This document shows positions 43,112 to 51,708 of a stretch of 64,000 nt of DNA, one piece after another. Under the pieces are notes generated by a model. It made no database searches and was not told the DNA's origin. It was given only the letters and a program-made list of their open reading frames with translations. The translations under genes and the position numbers were made by a program. How positions within the stretch are numbered: the first letter of the stretch is position 1; each line of letters opens with the position of its first letter. Origin of the DNA: an uncultured Hyphomicrobiales bacterium (lineage in GTDB: Bacteria > Pseudomonadota > Alphaproteobacteria > Rhizobiales > Beijerinckiaceae). The stretch lies in NCBI GenBank assembly GCA_903931945.1, contig CAIZEI010000033.1, positions 1 to 64,000 on the forward strand. The letters are read 5' to 3'.

Positions 43112-44131
43112 TCAAATCTCGCCCGGTTTGAACTCCCGCGCCAGAATTTCAAACGAGCGTTTGCGATCCTCGATATGATAGGCGTGCGTGAGGATGACCA
43201 TTTCCTCAACGCCCCATTTGCCAGCCAGATCTCGCAGTTTTCGCGCGCAGGCGGGACCATCGCCGCAAATGGCTTCGGCCATGATCGCGTCCGCGCGCCG
43301 CTGTTCGGCAGGCGTGATGCTGGCCAGCGCTTCATCGGGCGGCAGCAAGGGCACGCGAACGCCTATGTCCCGATTGAGGCGCGAACGCACGCGCGTCGCC
43401 ATGATCCGCCGCGCTTTATCGCTCGTGTCGGCGGCCAGCGCGAAAACGCAAGCCGTCGCAACCGGCTTCGGCCAGCGCTCGCTCGGGCGGTAGAGTTTGC
43501 GATGCAGTTCAATGGCGTCCGCGCAGCCCCGCTCATTGATGAAGGCGGCGTGACAGAAGGGCAGGCCAAGAAAGGCCGCCACCTGCGCGCCATAATCGGA
43601 ACTGCCCAGCACCCACACTTCAGGCGCATGAGGCGTCTGCGGGCTTACGCGCAATGCGGAAAAAGGATGCCCCTCGGCCAGCGGCGCGCCCGATGTCCAG
43701 GCGACGATATCGCGGACATTGGCCGGAAAACGTTCAACAGCTTCGTCGCCATGCGGATTGAGCGCATGGGCCATGCGCCCTTCTGTGCCGGGCGCGCGGC
43801 CAAGACCCAGATCGATCCGCCCCGGCGCGATCGATTCCAGCACGCGAAATTGCTCGGCGACTTTCAGCGGCGCGTAATGCGGCAGCAGAACGCCTGCTGT
43901 CCCGACACGAATGCGCGATGTACTCGCCGCGATAGCTGCAACGAGAATCTCCGGCGCGGAGCCGACAATCGTTCTGGAACCATGATGTTCGCTGACCCAG
44001 AAGCGGGAATAACCCAGAGCCTCGCAATGCTTCGCCATTTCGATGGTTTGGCGGATGGCGACATCCTCGCCGATCCCCTGCATGGCGGGGGATTGGTCGA
44101 GAACCGATAGGCGCAGCTTGGGATCGCTCAC
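43112..44131 (-). CDS. Luciferase-like (LLM class) flavin-dependent oxidoreductase
   Basis: 339 residues of the bacterial-luciferase fold with the family patterns YSRFWVSEHHGSRTIVGSAP, RIRVGTAGVLLPHYAPLKVAEQF and RIDLGLGRAPGTEGRM. Members use reduced FMN and oxygen, or F420, to oxidise diverse substrates. The start is GTG at 44131, overlapping the intradiol dioxygenase stop by four bases, so the two are co-translated and may act in one pathway. It is convergent with the Cys hydrolase. Confidence 0.85.
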   Translation of the reverse strand: MSDPKLRLSVLDQSPAMQGIGEDVAIRQTIEMAKHCEALGYSRFWVSEHHGSRTIVGSAPEILVAAIAASTSRIRVGTAGVLLPHYAPLKVAEQFRVLESIAPGRIDLGLGRAPGTEGRMAHALNPHGDEAVERFPANVRDIVAWTSGAPLAEGHPFSALRVSPQTPHAPEVWVLGSSDYGAQVAAFLGLPFCHAAFINERGCADAIELHRKLYRPSERWPKPVATACVFALAADTSDKARRIMATRVRSRLNRDIGVRVPLLPPDEALASITPAEQRRADAIMAEAICGDGPACARKLRDLAGKWGVEEMVILTHAYHIEDRKRSFEILAREFKPGEI

Positions 44132-45018
44132 TTGATCGGCGGCCTCGGCAGGCGCGATTCCCCCTTCTCCAGCTTGAACGCATAGTCAAGCGATATCCAT
44201 TCGCCGGTCACATCGGACGCCGGGGCCTTGTCGCGGCGGCGTTTGAATTCGCCAACGAGAGCCTGGGTGACGCCAAATTGCGCGTCGGTCTGGATGCGCG
44301 GGTCCTCGCGGTCATAGACCTGGCTGATCAAGGTCTTGAAGCCGGGTTTCGCAGCGAGAAAATGCAGATGCGCGGGGCGGAAGGGGTGCCGCTCCTGCGC
44401 CTTCAACAGGCGTCCCACGGGGCCCTCTGTCGGGATCGGATAGCCAAGCGGCATGATGCTGCGGAAGCTGATGTCGCCATTGCCGTCGCTGGCGAACTTT
44501 CCGCGCAAGTTCATGTTCCAGGAGCGATCGAGCTGGTTCTCGTAGAAGCCGTCGTCGTCGGCCTGCCAGACATCGACCTCGGCGCCTTCGATCGGCGCGC
44601 CCTCAACATCGGTGAAACGCGCCTTCACAAACATCGGCGTGCCGGGTGCGCCCTTGGGGTTGATGTTGTCGCCGTTTTTCGTCGGCGGCGAATTCAGTCG
44701 CCAGAACGGTCCGAGAAGGTTCTGGTTGGTTTCGGTATTGCCGTTGTCGCCATTGTTCAGCAGGCACACCAGCGAGGAAACGCCAAGCGAGCCCGCCATC
44801 AACACAACTTCATTGTGGGTGTCGTTGGTGCGCTGCCCCATCTCGGCGATGAGCGCGCAGGCGTCCTGAAACTCCCGCTCGCTCAGCCTGACCTCGCGCA
44901 CGAAGGCGTGCAGATGGGTGATCAGCGAGGTCATGATTTCGCGCAGTCGCGGGTCGGGCGTCCGCTTCATCACGTCGAGGGCGAAAGTGGTGAGTTGTTT
45001 TTCGTTTTCGACGATCAT
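44128..45018 (-). CDS. Intradiol ring-cleavage dioxygenase (catechol/hydroxyquinol type)
   Basis: 296 residues: an N-terminal helical dimerisation region followed by the beta-sandwich with non-haem Fe(III) ligands, Tyr in DDDGFYENQ, Tyr in MPLGYPIPTEGP and two His in RPAHLHFL. This is the catechol 1,2-dioxygenase superfamily; the length and the N-terminal DACALIAEMGQRTND segment are nearest to hydroxyquinol 1,2-dioxygenases, though substrate specificity cannot be read. It forms one unit with the LLM oxidoreductase and lies upstream of a dienelactone hydrolase on the same strand. aagga precedes the ATG. Confidence 0.88.
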   Translation of the reverse strand: MIVENEKQLTTFALDVMKRTPDPRLREIMTSLITHLHAFVREVRLSEREFQDACALIAEMGQRTNDTHNEVVLMAGSLGVSSLVCLLNNGDNGNTETNQNLLGPFWRLNSPPTKNGDNINPKGAPGTPMFVKARFTDVEGAPIEGAEVDVWQADDDGFYENQLDRSWNMNLRGKFASDGNGDISFRSIMPLGYPIPTEGPVGRLLKAQERHPFRPAHLHFLAAKPGFKTLISQVYDREDPRIQTDAQFGVTQALVGEFKRRRDKAPASDVTGEWISLDYAFKLEKGESRLPRPPIK

Positions 45019-45180
45019 GGATCGGGGTCCTTCTAAATACGTGCAGGCGTGTTGCCTACTCCCTGTGATACAGGAAGAAGGCGGCCGATAGGCCGGATGA
45101 TGGGCAATGCCAATCTTGAGGTCTTGTCGCCAGAATTTAGATCACTGGATTGCGCTGCCCTTACCCGCGCCTCCGGCGCG

Positions 45181-45208
45181 ACCTCTCCCCGTAAAAACGG
45201 GGAGAGGT
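45181..45208. repeat. Palindromic repeat (acctctcccc type), copy 1
   Basis: A perfect 12-bp stem acctctccccgt/acggggagaggt with an aaaa loop. It lies 13 bases after the dienelactone hydrolase stop on its transcript. Related elements with a 12-bp ctctcccc stem occur at 58259-58288 and 58373-58400. Confidence 0.75.
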
Positions 45209-45221
45209 TTGGCCGCCAGTC

Positions 45222-45890
45222 TCACAGATGCTTCGCAAAGAACTCGTGCGTGCGCTTCAGGGCAAGGTCGCGGGCGGCTTCATTGAATGCGCCGCGTTCG
45301 TCGCAATTGAAGCCATGACCCGCGCCCGCATAAACGTAGCTTTCACATTCAGGCCGAGCCGCCTTGATCTTGTCGACATCGGCCATGGGAATGGAGTGGT
45401 CGGTCTCGCCAAAATGCAGCAAGGTCGGAACTTTCGGCTTCTGGTCGGCCATGGTCGCGATCTGGCCGCCGTAATAGCCGACGGCTGCGCTGAGGCCTTC
45501 GGCCTTGCAGGCGGCGGCAAAAGCCATTGTGCCGCCGAGACAATAGCCGACTATGCCGACCTTGCCGCCCTTTCCAGCTTCGTCGATCGCCGCCTGAATG
45601 TCGAGCATCATCTGGGCGTTGTCGCACTTGCCGCGCAACGCGGCGCCGGCCTGCACTTCAGGCTGGGTGTATCCGGATTCATAGTTGGGGTGAACGCGAT
45701 CGTAGATCGCCGGCGCCACAGCCAGATAGCCCTGAGCGGCATAATGGTCTGTTACCGCCTTGATATGATGGTTGACGCCAAAGATTTCCTGGATGACGAC
45801 GATCCCCCCCTTCGGCTTGCCGGCGGGCCTGGCGAGATACGCGCCGATTTTGACGCCATCCTTTGCCGTCAGCGTGATGTGCTCTCCCAT
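45222..45890 (-). CDS. Dienelactone hydrolase family protein
   Basis: 222 residues with the catalytic triad of dienelactone hydrolase: E35 (IQEIFG), C117 (GYCLGG), D164 (ETDHSIP) and H192 (GHGF). These enzymes open lactones formed after intradiol ring cleavage and cycloisomerisation, which suits the neighbouring dioxygenase operon on the same strand. An aggag site precedes the ATG. Other DLH-fold proteins act on different esters, so the exact substrate is inferred. Confidence 0.88.
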   Translation of the reverse strand: MGEHITLTAKDGVKIGAYLARPAGKPKGGIVVIQEIFGVNHHIKAVTDHYAAQGYLAVAPAIYDRVHPNYESGYTQPEVQAGAALRGKCDNAQMMLDIQAAIDEAGKGGKVGIVGYCLGGTMAFAAACKAEGLSAAVGYYGGQIATMADQKPKVPTLLHFGETDHSIPMADVDKIKAARPECESYVYAGAGHGFNCDERGAFNEAARDLALKRTHEFFAKHL

Positions 45891-46045
45891 GACTGTGCTC
45901 CTGCGTGTGGTTGATTGCCGGATTGAAGGCGGGTCTCGGCTCCGGCGGCAATTAAAAGCATTTTGTAGCGCAGCGCTAGGGGTGGAATGACAGGTTTCTG
46001 GAGCCCGCCGTTATGTTACAAAAAGCGTTCCAATGAGAGTTCGCT

Positions 46046-47125
46046 ATGCCGGCTTCAAAAATTGACAGGCGCATGGAGGCAATTGCGCAGCGCGGCCAGT
46101 CGCCCCTTTTCCGGAAATTGCGGCTGACGCTCGGCGTGCTGCTGCTCTGCCGGCTGGGGCTGCATCTGCCGTTGCCGGGGCTTGACCCTGCAATCATTGG
46201 AAGAATCATGGAGACTTCCGAGGGCGCCTTCATGCGCATCAGCCTGTTTGCGCTGGGTGTCGGGCCCCTGTTTGCTGCGATGACGCTGGCGGAAATCGCG
46301 GCCATGCTGATCCCCCCGTTTCGTCAATGGCAAAGCGCGCGAATCGAAAACGCCGAATTTGTGCGAAAGCTTGTTCTGGGCGCCTCGCTTCTGCTGGCGG
46401 GCGTTCAGGGCGCCGGCGTAGCGATGGCGATGGAACGGGTTGCGGGCCTGGTTGTAGCGCCCGGTCTCGTATTCCGTATCGAAATCGCGCTGACCTTCGC
46501 TGCTGCGACAGCGCTGCTGTCCTGGCTGGCGCAGAAACTGACGATCAATGGCTTTGGCGAAGGCTTCTGGATGCTGTTCGCCATCCCGGTGATTGCGGGA
46601 TTGCCGGATGACGCATTCCAGATGATCCGGGCCGAGGGGACGAGCGCGCCCAATTCCCTGGCCCATGCGATCGAAGCTTTCGTGCTGGCGATCGGGGTTC
46701 TCGTTGCAGCCGGGTTGGCGCGGCGCAAGCTTGCAGATTCGCCCGGGGCGTTCGCCCCGAAAATGATCGATGTCTGGCCTGCGTTGCTTGGAACGGTTCT
46801 GGCGAGCTATCTGACAGGCGCTCTGCGGCTTGCCACAGCAGGCCAGATGGCTGCTCTTGATTACGGCGCGCCCTTGCATCTCGCGCTTGTCGCTGTGATG
46901 ATCGGGCTTGTCGCTTATGTGCGTTCTAGGGACGATCAGGTTTCAGGTCTTCGGCCCATCTGGCCACTGACCCTCGCGCAGATATTTGTCTGCGTTGGCG
47001 CCGAGGCCTTGACCATAGGTTCGCGCCTGCCCGTCTGGCTCGATGGCGCGGGCCTGGTTGTCGCTGTCGCAGTGATGATGTCATGGCTGCCTGCGCGAGC
47101 GGGCGCGCAGCTACGCGTTCCCTAG
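46046..47125 (+). CDS. Divergent SecY-like translocase paralog
   Basis: 359 residues with about ten membrane helices. SecY hallmarks can be aligned in order: a first helix with CRLGLHLPLPGLDP, FMRISLFALGVGP, TALLSWLAQKLTINGFGEGF (SecY ITxxGIGNG loop) and VIAGLP. The protein is shorter than the usual roughly 440 residues, and the long cytoplasmic loops of the C-terminal half, which contact ribosome and SecA, are not evident. It is encoded far from ribosomal operons and without secE/secG neighbours, so it is not the housekeeping SecY. Function unknown. Confidence 0.7.
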   Translation: MPASKIDRRMEAIAQRGQSPLFRKLRLTLGVLLLCRLGLHLPLPGLDPAIIGRIMETSEGAFMRISLFALGVGPLFAAMTLAEIAAMLIPPFRQWQSARIENAEFVRKLVLGASLLLAGVQGAGVAMAMERVAGLVVAPGLVFRIEIALTFAAATALLSWLAQKLTINGFGEGFWMLFAIPVIAGLPDDAFQMIRAEGTSAPNSLAHAIEAFVLAIGVLVAAGLARRKLADSPGAFAPKMIDVWPALLGTVLASYLTGALRLATAGQMAALDYGAPLHLALVAVMIGLVAYVRSRDDQVSGLRPIWPLTLAQIFVCVGAEALTIGSRLPVWLDGAGLVVAVAVMMSWLPARAGAQLRVP

Positions 47126-47246
47126 CCGAAAGAATCGAAGGCGCTCGTTGTCGCCACGCGATGCGGCTCCAGATGGATGAAAAGCTCGACATATGTCCGG
47201 CGCCAGCGTAAACTTATATTAGAGAGCTAAGATATCTGGAGGCGCC

Positions 47247-48530
47247 ATGCTCACCCCGGCGGAAAACGACCTGCTTTGCCGTGTCGAGGGCGACGCGCCG
47301 ATGGGCCAGATGATGCGGCGCTACTGGCTGCCCGCGCTGTTGACGGAAGAAGTTCCCGAGCCCGATTGCGACCCTGTGCGAGTGCGTTTGCTCGGTGAAA
47401 ATCTGGTGGCGTTCCGCGACAGCGAAGGCCATGTGGGGCTGATGGCGGAGCAATGCCCGCATCGCAAGGCATCGCTGTTTTTTGGCCGCAATGAAGAGGG
47501 CGGATTGCGCTGCCTCTATCATGGCTGGAAATTTGGCGTCGACGGGCAATGCCTCGACATGTCATCCGAGCCGCCGGAAAGCGGTCTTTGCGCTAAAGTG
47601 CGGCACAAAGCCTATCCGGTCGAGGAGGCCGGCGGCGTCATCTGGACCTATATGGGCCCCGCTGCGGAACAGCCAGGCTTCGAGCGGCCCGTGTTCGCGC
47701 CATCCGAAGGCACACGCGTCAGCATCCTCAAGATTGTGTCGCAATGCAATTGGGCGCAGGGGCTGGAAGGCGGTATCGACAGCGCGCATTCCTCCAGTCT
47801 GCATTCAACCGATATGCCCGCCGCGCGCGTGGCGGGCTCCACGGCGACCGGGACCGCCTGGGCTCGCCCGACCACCGATAAATCGCCGCACTTGCAGGTG
47901 CATGAAACCGATTACGGTTTCCGTTACGCAGCCATCCGGCGCCCGATCCAGAATTCGGCGACGCATGATTACATTCGCGTCACAACGTTTCTGGCGCCCT
48001 TCCACATCATGATCCCGCCGAACAATGTCTATAATGTTTACCAGATGTCCGTGCCGGTCGATGACCACGCCAACATCATCTATCTTATTGCCTGGAGCGA
48101 TACGACAGCGGGCGTCGATCTTGAGGCCTGGCGCAAGTTTACCGGCACGCAGTTTGGCGTCGATCTCGACAGGACCTATCGCAAGCTCGAAAATCTTTCG
48201 AACAACTTCGGGCAGGACAGACAGGCGATGAAACTGGGCAGTTTCACTGGCATCAAGGGATTTCCCAATCAGGATATCGCCATGCAGGAGAGCATGGGGC
48301 CGATTGCCGATCGCACCAGTGAAAAACTCGGCGCGAGCGATCAGGCGATCGTACAGTTCCGCCGCACCATGTTGCAGGCGGTGCGCGATTTTCAGGCGGG
48401 CAAGAAGCCGCCAGGCCTCGGCGTGCGCGCATCCGACTATCCCGGCTATGGTTCATGGGAACGCGTCGTGCCGAAGACAACGGACTGGCGCACGTTCGAG
48501 CCCTTTGGCGTGAAACTGGCGGCCAAGTAA
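47247..48530 (+). CDS. Rieske aromatic-ring oxygenase, large subunit
   Basis: 427 residues. The N-terminal Rieske cluster ligands are C70-x-H72 and C89-xx-H92 (CPHR and CLYHGW). The mononuclear Fe site is D178, H181 and H186 in GGIDSAHSSSLH. The architecture resembles phthalate 4,5-dioxygenase-type single-component-alpha oxygenases. A ggagg site precedes the ATG. No reductase or ferredoxin gene is adjacent, so electrons must come from elsewhere. It is followed by a DRE-TIM lyase. Confidence 0.88.
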   Translation: MLTPAENDLLCRVEGDAPMGQMMRRYWLPALLTEEVPEPDCDPVRVRLLGENLVAFRDSEGHVGLMAEQCPHRKASLFFGRNEEGGLRCLYHGWKFGVDGQCLDMSSEPPESGLCAKVRHKAYPVEEAGGVIWTYMGPAAEQPGFERPVFAPSEGTRVSILKIVSQCNWAQGLEGGIDSAHSSSLHSTDMPAARVAGSTATGTAWARPTTDKSPHLQVHETDYGFRYAAIRRPIQNSATHDYIRVTTFLAPFHIMIPPNNVYNVYQMSVPVDDHANIIYLIAWSDTTAGVDLEAWRKFTGTQFGVDLDRTYRKLENLSNNFGQDRQAMKLGSFTGIKGFPNQDIAMQESMGPIADRTSEKLGASDQAIVQFRRTMLQAVRDFQAGKKPPGLGVRASDYPGYGSWERVVPKTTDWRTFEPFGVKLAAK

Positions 48531-48624
48531 AGTCGCGAACGCCGCTATCACGCCCTCTTGTTGGTCCGCACGGGCCATGCGAAAACCCTCCTGGAAAGAC
48601 CATGCAGGGACAGGGAGACGATTC

Positions 48625-49854
48625 ATGAGCGAAGCCTACTACAAGAAGGACGAATGGTGGGTGTGCCCCTATAACGACGCGCCCGAAGTGAAGGCCGAGC
48701 GCAAGCTGCCGCCAAAAGTCGAAATTCACGACGCCACGTTGCGCGACGGCGAACAGACCCCCGGCGTCGTGATGAGCGTGCGCGACAAGATCGAGATCGC
48801 CGAAAAGCTGGCCGAAGTCGGCATCGAGCGTATCGAGGCGGGCATGCCCGCCGTGTCGGACGACGATTTCCAGGCGATCAAACAGATCGCCAAACTCGGT
48901 CTGAAATCGAAAATCTATTCTTTCGCGAGAGCCACGCGCGGCGACGTGGACAAGGCGCTCGAATGCGGCTGCCATGGCGTCATTATCGAGGTGCCGATCG
49001 GCTATCCCAAACTGAAATATCAGTTCAAATGGACCTGGGAAGATGTCCTGAAAAAGAGCGCCGATGTCGTGCGCTACGCCAGGGAGCGCGGCCTTCACAC
49101 GGTCTATTTCCCCTATGACACTACGCGCGCGCGGGAAGAAGACCTCACCAATGTGCTGACCCGCCTGATGCAGGAAGCGCCGCCCGATTCGGTCGGCGTC
49201 GTCGACACCATGGGTTGCGCTCTGCCCGGCGCCATCAAGCACATGGTGCGCTGGGTCAACCGCATCACCAATCTGCCCGTTGAAGTGCATACGCACAACG
49301 ATTTTGGCATGGCGGTCGCAACTGAACTTGCTGGCGTGGAAGCGGGCGCGACCTGCGTGCATTCGTGCGCCAACGGTCTTGGCGAGCGCACGGGCAACGC
49401 CGCGCTGGAAGAACTCGCGGTCGCCCTGCACGTGCTTTATGGCTACGACAAGCAGTACAATCTGGCGAAGCTGCCTGAACTTGGCGAGGTCGTCAGCCGC
49501 ATCTCCGGCCTGCCCATCGCCGCCAACAAGCCGATCCTCGGCCCGCGCAATTTTACGCGTGAAAGCGGTATTGGCGTGGACCTCGTGGTGCGCGAACCCC
49601 TTGCCATGTTCGGCACCCATCCCGCACTGACAGGGCGCGCTGGCGAAGTCGTGCTTGGCAAGAAGAGCGGCAAGGCTTCCATCACCTACACGCTCGAAAA
49701 ACTCGGCATCCCGGAGCCCGAGGACGCTGCCTGTGGCGAAATGCTGAAACAGGTCAAGGACCTCGGCATCAAGAAGCGTGGCCTTGTGACCGACGCCGAG
49801 TTCCGCGCCATCGCGATGAATGTCATCGGCGAGGCCGCCAAGGCGGCGGAGTAG
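48625..49854 (+). CDS. DRE-TIM (isopropylmalate/homocitrate synthase-like) lyase or synthase
   Basis: 409 residues. The HDATLRDGEQTPG N-terminal motif, the HTHNDFGMAVATE metal-binding loop and CANGLGERTGN are typical of the DRE-TIM metallolyases, which make or break carbon-carbon bonds with acetyl-CoA or related acyl groups. The LeuA regulatory domain is absent, so this is not a standard 2-isopropylmalate synthase. Adjacency to a Rieske oxygenase suggests a catabolic or specialised role. The start at 48625 has aggga upstream; the longer frame is rejected. Confidence 0.82.
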   Translation: MSEAYYKKDEWWVCPYNDAPEVKAERKLPPKVEIHDATLRDGEQTPGVVMSVRDKIEIAEKLAEVGIERIEAGMPAVSDDDFQAIKQIAKLGLKSKIYSFARATRGDVDKALECGCHGVIIEVPIGYPKLKYQFKWTWEDVLKKSADVVRYARERGLHTVYFPYDTTRAREEDLTNVLTRLMQEAPPDSVGVVDTMGCALPGAIKHMVRWVNRITNLPVEVHTHNDFGMAVATELAGVEAGATCVHSCANGLGERTGNAALEELAVALHVLYGYDKQYNLAKLPELGEVVSRISGLPIAANKPILGPRNFTRESGIGVDLVVREPLAMFGTHPALTGRAGEVVLGKKSGKASITYTLEKLGIPEPEDAACGEMLKQVKDLGIKKRGLVTDAEFRAIAMNVIGEAAKAAE

Positions 49855-49950
49855 GTTTTGGGGCCTGCTGGAAGGGATGCGGGAACAACAGGCAGGCGCG
49901 GTTTTGGACCGGGCTTGCCGCCCCGGCGGGATTAAGACAGCCCCTGTCAT

Positions 49951-49967
49951 TTTAGAATTATTCCAGA
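49951..49967. promoter_or_regulatory. ICE/Irr-box-like site upstream of irr
   Basis: The 17-mer tttagaa-tta-ttccaga resembles the Iron Control Element TTTAGAA-N3-TTCTAAA of Hyphomicrobiales, with a perfect left half and 5 of 7 matches on the right. It lies 39 bases before the Irr start codon, suggesting autoregulation by Irr. Confidence 0.6.
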
Positions 49968-50006
49968 CCCTTGCCGTGGTAAGGCTAGGCGCGGAAGGTG
50001 GAGACG

Positions 50007-50438
50007 ATGGACGCGAACCAGATGAATTCGACGAACGATACGGTTTGCAAGCTCCGTGAGAAACTGGCCGCAGCAGGCTTGCGCCCGACGCGTCAGCGGC
50101 TGGAAATCGGCAATCTTTTGTTTGAATCGGGCGACCGACATTTTACCGCCGAAATGCTTCACGCGGAAGCCAATCGTCTGCGTTATCCGCCATCTTTGGC
50201 CACTGTCTACAATACGCTGCATCTTTTTGCCGCGCATGGTCTGTTGCGCGAGATCGCCGTTTATGGCGCAAAAACCTGGTACGACACCAAAACCGGGCCG
50301 CACTTCCATTTCTACCGGGAAGACCGCGAGGAATTGTTCGACATTCCCGACGCGCTCATTCCGATACTGAATATTGCCGCGCCCGAGGGCACGATGATTG
50401 AGGCGATCGATGTCGTCGTTCGCCTCAGATCGATTTGA
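50007..50438 (+). CDS. irr: Iron response regulator Irr (Fur family)
   Basis: 143 residues. A winged helix (LRPTRQRLEIGNLLFE, SLATVYNTLHLFA) is followed by the Irr-typical sequence GPHFHFYREDREELFDIP with H99 and H101, and the Zn-binding Cys pairs of Fur are absent. Irr controls iron and haem genes in this order and is degraded or inactivated by haem. The ATG at 50007 is preceded by ggtggag. The ICE-like site upstream and the hemC/hemD genes downstream on the other strand match its usual regulon. Confidence 0.9.
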   Translation: MDANQMNSTNDTVCKLREKLAAAGLRPTRQRLEIGNLLFESGDRHFTAEMLHAEANRLRYPPSLATVYNTLHLFAAHGLLREIAVYGAKTWYDTKTGPHFHFYREDREELFDIPDALIPILNIAAPEGTMIEAIDVVVRLRSI

Positions 50439-50447
50439 CGGGATCGC

Positions 50448-51626
50448 CTATTTGCCGAGCGCAGCGCCGCCTGGAGCGCTTAGCCAGACAAAGGCCTTTT
50501 TTGCGGGATCATAAGTTGTCACGATAGCAGCATCCGTCCCAAGGCCGCGCTCGGGGAATTTTGTGAAATCATACAGCCCGTTGACGCCAGCGAAATCCTT
50601 CAGGCTGGCGATATAGTCGCGCAATTGCGCCGCTGTGCCGTCGCTGCCTATCTTGTTGAGACCTGCAGCGATGATCAGCCCGGCGTCCCAGGAATTGGCG
50701 ACCGAATTGTCAGGCGCCACGCCGCGCGCAGCAAGGGCGGCATACATATCCTTCTGCGCCTGCTCGACGCGTGGATCGAGTTTGAAAACGCCTTCATGCG
50801 CGGGCCAGAGCGAAGAAGGCAGAATGAGCTGTCTTGGCAAGAACTCAGCCCATTGCTGCATCTGCGCATTGGTCTGATTGCCGCTGGTTGGCGCAATCGG
50901 TATATCGAGCCCGGCCTGAATGGCGCCCTTGAATACGCTGGCGACCGGCGAGCCGGTGGACCAGCTCAACAAGGCCTGCGCGCCCGATTGCTTGATGCGC
51001 TCGATCTGCGCGGAAACGCTGATATCGGTCGGGTTGAAATGCTCGTAGGCGACAAGTTTCAGCGCCGCATTCTCGGGCCGCGCCATGACGCTCTTGATGC
51101 CTTCGTCGCCGTCCTGCCCACTGGCGTCCGTGGTTTGCAAGGCGGCGAGTTTGGTCAGGCCTTTCTCCCGGAAATAATTGATCGTGGCCGCGATCTGATC
51201 GACCGAGGAACTGCCGGAGGAAAAAGCAAAGCCGCCCGCAACCGGATGCAGTCCCGGCGACAGACACCAGAGCACGGGCCCATTTTTCATCATGGCGGTC
51301 ATCGCCCGGCACATGGCCACAAGGCTCGACCCCATCACAATCCTGGGTTTAAGGGGCAATATTTCATTGATGAGCTGCACGGCGACCTGCGGGCTTGTCT
51401 GGTCGTCATGATAGACAAAATGCAGGTTCTGGCCGTTGACGCCGCCCGCCTTGTTGATGACGCCGGTCAGCGCCTCCAGCACATCCTGCTGGCCTTTGCC
51501 GGCAAATGCCCCGCCGCCGCTGGTGGGGATGACGACATGAATATCGTAATCGACCGCGCGCGCAGGCGCAGCGAGCAGAAGTGCGGCAAAAGCCGCCCCG
51601 AGCGCCCATTTCGTCTGTTTTTGCAT
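50448..51626 (-). CDS. ABC-type branched-chain amino acid-like substrate-binding protein
   Basis: 392 residues. A signal peptide ends PARAV. The periplasmic-binding-protein type 1 fold of LivJ/LivK-like receptors is recognisable from IHVVIPTSGGGAFAGKGQQDVLE, INKAGGVNGQN and VANSWDAGLIIAAGL. Such proteins bind amino acids, amides, urea or aromatic acids. No ABC permease or ATPase is adjacent, so its transporter is elsewhere. ggag lies ten bases before the ATG. It is convergent with irr. Confidence 0.85.
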   Translation of the reverse strand: MQKQTKWALGAAFAALLLAAPARAVDYDIHVVIPTSGGGAFAGKGQQDVLEALTGVINKAGGVNGQNLHFVYHDDQTSPQVAVQLINEILPLKPRIVMGSSLVAMCRAMTAMMKNGPVLWCLSPGLHPVAGGFAFSSGSSSVDQIAATINYFREKGLTKLAALQTTDASGQDGDEGIKSVMARPENAALKLVAYEHFNPTDISVSAQIERIKQSGAQALLSWSTGSPVASVFKGAIQAGLDIPIAPTSGNQTNAQMQQWAEFLPRQLILPSSLWPAHEGVFKLDPRVEQAQKDMYAALAARGVAPDNSVANSWDAGLIIAAGLNKIGSDGTAAQLRDYIASLKDFAGVNGLYDFTKFPERGLGTDAAIVTTYDPAKKAFVWLSAPGGAALGK

Positions 51627-51708
51627 TGGATGTTTTCTCCCTCATAATTCCACGCGGCAGCTTTTCCGCCTTGTACTCTTTTGCGGCGGGAAAGGCGACT
51701 GTGCGGAT

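Noticed and set aside
48253-49950. 565-codon minus-strand ORF opposite the DRE-TIM lyase
   Set aside because: The plus-strand frame carries unmistakable DRE-TIM motifs; this one has none.
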